Assembly (NCBI GenBank): GCA_964414415.1
Contig: CAYPWJ010000006.1
Span: 1 to 64,000, forward strand
Direction of reading: 5' to 3'
Source: CAZESS01 sp964414415
GTDB lineage: Archaea; Thermoplasmatota; E2; UBA202; DSCA01
Length of the DNA: 64,000 bases
Both the position numbers and the translations under genes were made by a program. The notes under the pieces are model-generated. The model was not told the DNA's origin. It was given only the letters and a program-made list of their open reading frames with translations, and did not search any database. Below are positions 60,433-64,000 of this stretch, piece after piece. Numbering within the stretch: the stretch's first letter is position 1; every line of letters begins with the position of its first letter.

Positions 60433-62958
60433 TCAGGAGTAGCCGCCTATCTGGAGGCTCGGGTCGCCGAGGAGGACCCACTGCTGCACTGTTTTTTCGT
60501 CTATCCAGTCCCATCCGGTGTCGGGGTTCCACCAGCACTGCGGCAGCCTGAAGTCCTTGTGGTGGGAGATATAGGTGGTGACGGTCTGCGCGTGGGTGGT
60601 ACCGAGCGCCTGGTAGCCCTGCCGGCCGTACTGCCGGAAGAACTCGGAGGTAATCCAGCCGTCGCCGGCGCCCACGGTGCAGTATTCGCCCTCCCAGCCC
60701 CAGCCGTAGCCGGTGTTGCCGATGGAGGCGATGGCGCCACTGTCGGGCAGCTGGACGAGATACCAGCTCCAGCATTCCGGGGTCGGCTGACCGTAGGTGT
60801 GCATGTAGATGTTTTTCCCGAAGAGCAGGAGCATGAAGATGTCCATGACCGAGGGAATCGTGGAGACGTTGAACTGGCTGTTGTGGCAGCCGCCGACCAC
60901 GACAACGGGGTATTTGCCGTCGTTTTCCAGCTGCTTCATCGGAAACGCCGGGAAATCAATCCACGGGAAAAACGGCGACACCTGGGAGACAGACAGGCCG
61001 GTTACCGAGCCATGCTGGCGGTTGCCGGGAATGCCGGGATACTGGTCGCCCCAGGTTCCCGGGCTGCCGTGACCGGAGAAAAACGCGAAGCCGTAGCCCC
61101 GGCTGAAGGCCTCGATGACGTCATCCTGCCCGGTGAATTTGCCGTTGGACGTCCACAGGATGTCACGTTCGAACGACGCGGGCATGAAGCCAAGGGCACC
61201 GGAGCGTCCATGGAGCGGCACTTCACCGGTTGCCCATTCACCCTCGTAGTAGGTCTCTGTGCCGTTGCGCCATTCCTGGAACACGACGTCGCCCTGGCCG
61301 TCGGTGATCCAGACGTGGACGTCGGTGATGTTGCCATAGGGCTGCGGGTCGTAGCTCTTCCCGCGGATGGTCAGCACCTCATCGACATATGAGACGTTGG
61401 CCCACCAGAACAGGTTGTTGCAGTAGGCCTCGCTCTCGCTCGGCTGATACGTGTAATCATCTTTACCGAGGACGTCCCCCTCCGACACGGTGCATATCTC
61501 GGCGATGGGCGGCGCCGGGTAACTCTCCTCAAGGGGCTGCAACGCCGGGTTGAGATGATCGTCATGGTTGAACGTGATGTCCGTCGTTGCTGACTTGTCC
61601 ACAGTCACGTTGATGACATCGACGGGGCCGTAGTCGCCCTCGTCGTTGTTGCTCTGCGCGTGGATGGTGTACTCGCCGTTCGGCACGGTGGAGGTATCCC
61701 ACTGGATGTTGAGATCCTCCTGATCCATGAATCCATCTCCGGAGACCGCCAGCATCCGGTTGAACCAGTCGCTTCCAGCCGTTGTCGTCTCGTAGGCGAT
61801 GATCTTGTCGACGACGTCGTTGACCTCGCTGACGCTGCGGCAGGCGAGGCGGCCGACCGCGACGTCGGGATACAGGTCGAGCTCGTCCTCGGGCTGCCCC
61901 TCCGCGTTGGTCCATTCAGCGAAGATGCCGTTGCCGTTGGGATCCCAATCGGCGAAGGCGCCACCGGCCCTGTAGACGTCTGCATAGTAGAGATCGCACG
62001 GGTACCCCGGCTCCCCCGAGTAAAGATTGGAGTAGCGGACGGGCACATGCCATCCCTGGACGCCGTAGTTCGTGGTGTCGCGGGGCTTCGCGTACCATTT
62101 GGATTTGAGGCCGCCGGCGAGCATGACGTAGCTGACGCCGTAGCTCTCGATGGCGTTTTTGATAAAATACTTGATCTGCTCCGGCCGGTCGACGCCGTCG
62201 TATTCACTGTAGATTTCATCCGTGGTCTTCAGCAGCGTGTCGACGCCGTGGCTGTTCTTGTGATCCACCAGCGGCTGCAACGCATCGCGGAACGAGGACG
62301 GCGCGACGATGGCGAGGTCGTATTCGTCTGTTGCCGACAGCGTACGGACGGGCTCATCGTACGATATCTCAAGGGTAAAGCCCTCGGCGACGGTGAGCGT
62401 TCCCGCGACCGGGGTATACCGAACCGGATACGCATGGACAGCAACATGGGCGACGTGCTCCATCTCGCCGTTGAGGCCGCAGCCGACGCGATACGTATAC
62501 CAGCCGTCAGGGAACATCTCAGCGCTGCTGTACAGCTCGGTATCCTTGCCGGGCGGATCGGGGAACCGCCCTTGATCACGCCTGGTGGTGAGCGGCCGGG
62601 GTGCCGGCGCCGGCTGTATCTCACGTTCGATGGATACCTGCCGGGTGTCGGTCACCGTCGCTTCAACGTGGACGTTGCGGGCGCCGAAGGGCAACTCGAA
62701 CGTTTCAACGATTTTTGGAAGCATCGGCTGCCCAGGATGCATCAGGTAGGTATCCACGCCGTCAAGCGAGACGTGGGCGTACTCGCTGCTCTCCCGGGAT
62801 ACGGTGCAGTCAGGCACGCTGAGACGTCGCTGTCTGGCCTGTGTCTGCAGCGATGTATCTGTCTCGCCGACCGTGACGGCGTTGCGGCTCACAGCGGCGG
62901 CGCTCAGCCCACCGCCAACCAGCATGCACACGAGCAGTATCGAGATAATCTTTTTCAT
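60433..62958 (-). CDS. Second gingipain-like C25 cysteine peptidase, secreted
   Basis: An 841-residue paralogue of the peptidase at 44410-46893, sharing signal peptide style (MKKIISILLVCMLVGGGLSA), propeptide, catalytic domain and end (VLLGDPSLQIGGYS). The dyad is His630 (SGHGSPGTWG) and Cys691 (GGCHNSQF), with the same 61-residue spacing. Substrate-pocket segments differ, so cleavage preference may differ. No anchor is visible. A TATA box 25 nt upstream marks a leaderless start, unlike the other copy. Confidence 0.92.
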   Translation of the reverse strand: MKKIISILLVCMLVGGGLSAAAVSRNAVTVGETDTSLQTQARQRRLSVPDCTVSRESSEYAHVSLDGVDTYLMHPGQPMLPKIVETFELPFGARNVHVEATVTDTRQVSIEREIQPAPAPRPLTTRRDQGRFPDPPGKDTELYSSAEMFPDGWYTYRVGCGLNGEMEHVAHVAVHAYPVRYTPVAGTLTVAEGFTLEISYDEPVRTLSATDEYDLAIVAPSSFRDALQPLVDHKNSHGVDTLLKTTDEIYSEYDGVDRPEQIKYFIKNAIESYGVSYVMLAGGLKSKWYAKPRDTTNYGVQGWHVPVRYSNLYSGEPGYPCDLYYADVYRAGGAFADWDPNGNGIFAEWTNAEGQPEDELDLYPDVAVGRLACRSVSEVNDVVDKIIAYETTTAGSDWFNRMLAVSGDGFMDQEDLNIQWDTSTVPNGEYTIHAQSNNDEGDYGPVDVINVTVDKSATTDITFNHDDHLNPALQPLEESYPAPPIAEICTVSEGDVLGKDDYTYQPSESEAYCNNLFWWANVSYVDEVLTIRGKSYDPQPYGNITDVHVWITDGQGDVVFQEWRNGTETYYEGEWATGEVPLHGRSGALGFMPASFERDILWTSNGKFTGQDDVIEAFSRGYGFAFFSGHGSPGTWGDQYPGIPGNRQHGSVTGLSVSQVSPFFPWIDFPAFPMKQLENDGKYPVVVVGGCHNSQFNVSTIPSVMDIFMLLLFGKNIYMHTYGQPTPECWSWYLVQLPDSGAIASIGNTGYGWGWEGEYCTVGAGDGWITSEFFRQYGRQGYQALGTTHAQTVTTYISHHKDFRLPQCWWNPDTGWDWIDEKTVQQWVLLGDPSLQIGGYS

Positions 62959-62978
62959 ATATGATACATAAGATATTT

Positions 62979-62988
62979 CCTATATAAG
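62979..62988 (-). promoter_or_regulatory. TATA box of the second C25 gene
   Basis: CTTATATAGG on the minus strand, centred 25 nt before the ATG at 62958. Confidence 0.65.
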
Positions 62989-63027
62989 ATGCTCGGAGAC
63001 CCTCCTTTCTTTCTAAAAAACACCAGA

Positions 63028-63099
63028 TGCGGGCGCCGGGATTCGAACCCGGGCTGTGAGCTTGGAAGGCTCAAATCCTAGCCGCTAGATCACGCCCGC
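63028..63099 (-). tRNA. tRNA-Gly (anticodon UCC)
   Basis: A complete 72-nt cloverleaf on the minus strand. The acceptor stem GCGGGCG/CGCCCGC and the anticodon stem TGAGC/GCTCA with loop CTTCCAA give anticodon TCC. The T arm contains GGTTCGAATCC and the discriminator is A. CCA is not encoded. No intron is present. Confidence 0.95.
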
Positions 63100-63125
63100 A
63101 GCGCCATGGCAATATGACGGCGGCG

Positions 63126-63137
63126 TTTAAATAATTG
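63126..63137 (-). promoter_or_regulatory. TATA box of tRNA-Gly
   Basis: CAATTATTTAAA on the minus strand, centred about 32 nt before the tRNA 5' end. It lies next to the stop of the DUF1122 gene. Confidence 0.5.
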
Positions 63138-63139
63138 TC

Positions 63140-63772
63140 TCACTCGGATGGCATGTCCAGCACCTGGCGCGCCCGGCAACGTGCCGCTGCAACGGTGTCG
63201 CTGTCATCGGGCTCAGCCGCGAGAAATGTCTCGAGGTCTCGCCTGATGACTTGATGGTGGCGACGTCGGTGTTCCTCGTCGAGCGGTTTTTCGGCCTGCA
63301 GCTTCTGGCCGCCCTCACGCCATCCCTCTGGATAGTACCAGTCCTTGTACCAGGTGAATCCTCGTCGATAGAGCTTGAATCCCAGCCTGGTGGCCGGTGC
63401 CGGAACGCCGTCATTGAGGGCTCGTGCGGTCTCCCGGTCGGTCTCATAGGAGACGAAGAGGTGGCCGGGTGGCTTGAGTGCGTCGGCGAACAGGGTGAGG
63501 AGCCGGCTTTCGAGCGGGGAATCGTAGTAGGCGATGCGTCGTCCGCCTCTGTTGACGTGCGGTGCGATACGGGTGAGCTCTATCCAGGGCGCGTACCATT
63601 TCCAGCCGTGGTAGACGATGGCGTCGAGCACCCGGGAGGTCTCGCCGCTGGCCGTCAGGTACACGGTGAGGTGTTCCTCCTCGGGAAATCGGCCGGGGAC
63701 TACCCTGGCTGTGAGCACGCCACGCAGCGTCGGGATGCCCCCGGTGAGGACCTGTACCGCCTGTTTCGGCAT
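63140..63772 (-). CDS. DUF1122 family protein
   Basis: A 210-residue archaeal DUF1122 protein of unknown function. Conserved stretches are AIVYHGWKWYAPWIEL, DSPLESRLLTLFADAL, HLFVSYETDRET and KDWYYPEGWREGGQKLQ. The many aromatic residues and the KLQAEKPLDEE end suggest an enzyme, perhaps methyltransferase- or acetyltransferase-like, but I cannot assign it. The start at 63772 is fixed by GTTTTATTAC centred 25 nt upstream; the longer open frame passes through this promoter. Confidence 0.8.
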   Translation of the reverse strand: MPKQAVQVLTGGIPTLRGVLTARVVPGRFPEEEHLTVYLTASGETSRVLDAIVYHGWKWYAPWIELTRIAPHVNRGGRRIAYYDSPLESRLLTLFADALKPPGHLFVSYETDRETARALNDGVPAPATRLGFKLYRRGFTWYKDWYYPEGWREGGQKLQAEKPLDEEHRRRHHQVIRRDLETFLAAEPDDSDTVAAARCRARQVLDMPSE

Positions 63773-63947
63773 CGAGTGACAAACCGGTGCTGTAATAAAA
63801 CGGTGACGATGGCTCGGAAGGCTCTGGAGGATGCTCGGCGGCGCTGGACATCCTTTGAAATGTGGACGGGCTACCGTGCTAACGACCTCCGCGGCCAGTG
63901 ACAGGGGGTAAAAGATATGCTTATAAGCATCATGCTGTTGTAGCGTC

Positions 63948-64000
63948 ATGTCAACGCAACGTGTAATGGTGCTTGCCGTCGTGGCGCTTTTTTGCTCGTC
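63948..64000 (+). CDS. Start of an exported protein (3' truncated)
   Basis: Seventeen complete codons begin a typical signal peptide (MSTQRVMVLAVVALFCS) and run off the window. The TATA element GCTTATAAGC (63919-63928) is centred 24 nt upstream, which supports a leaderless start. Confidence 0.6.
   Translation, partial: MSTQRVMVLAVVALFCS

Noticed and set aside
1..64000. CRISPR arrays, prophage or replication origin
   Set aside because: No regularly spaced short repeats, no phage structural genes, and no Cdc6/Orc1 gene or origin-type repeats were seen, despite PCNA, PolB and gyrase genes in the window.

Overview
The window is chromosomal DNA of a euryarchaeon, most plausibly a Thermoplasmatota-type sediment or marine lineage; the lineage assignment is an inference from gene content and I could not run a phylogeny. 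Archaeal markers are aIF2-gamma, archaeal LeuRS, PCNA, a family B DNA polymerase, CDP-archaeol synthase, archaeal phosphopantoate/beta-alanine ligase, DUF1122 and archaeosortase A. A bacterial-type gyrase pair and several exported proteins, including two gingipain-like C25 peptidases, fit a protein-degrading Thermoplasmatota. DNA is GC-rich except for an AT-richer patch at about 12.4-15.2 kb. Most first genes of transcription units have a TATA box whose centre lies about 22-28 nt before the start codon, which implies mostly leaderless mRNAs. Many genes in operons overlap as ATGA.

Layout. 0-2 kb: end of aIF2-gamma, a PIN-domain gene and a small Cys protein. 2-4.8 kb: leuS. 4.8-12.3 kb (minus): a six-gene operon for glycerol/glycerol-3-phosphate oxidation (AGPS-like flavoprotein, GlpC-like Fe-S protein, BON-GlpA fusion, FAD oxidoreductase, DUF1667, FGGY kinase). 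12.4-15.4 kb: two AT-richer exported proteins and a transposase remnant. 15.5-25.3 kb: PCNA, nitroreductase, a frameshifted DUF3160 lipoprotein, an orphan receiver domain, LarA-like racemase and gyrA/gyrB. 25.3-34.5 kb: zinc ribbon, flavodoxin, CBS protein, Kef-type antiporter, M28 peptidase, a CoA-pathway ligase, creatininase-family enzyme, divergent PolB and Ogt. 34.5-44.3 kb: metal-type permease, archaetidylserine decarboxylase plus archaeosortase A, YhaM-like nuclease, GcvT, CarS, cold-shock protein, membrane proteins, HtpX-like protease and DUF151 nuclease.

44.3-63 kb is the most distinctive part. A C25 peptidase is followed by four exported proteins. Three carry thioredoxin-like CxxC modules, two share a 359-bp block that looks identical by eye, and the fourth ends in a PGF-CTERM sorting tail. 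Next come a kinase/PAS/receiver operon, then a nadX-thioredoxin-NapH-like-GNAT operon divergent from nadC, a second C25 peptidase, tRNA-Gly(UCC), DUF1122 and the start of another exported protein.

How the parts may work together: archaeosortase and the phospholipid decarboxylase at 36-37 kb can process and anchor the PGF-CTERM proteins encoded at 13.6 and 49.6 kb. The exported thioredoxin-fold proteins, the membrane-anchored thioredoxin and the NapH-like electron carrier could form an extracytoplasmic thiol-redox system beside secreted cysteine peptidases. That last link is a hypothesis.
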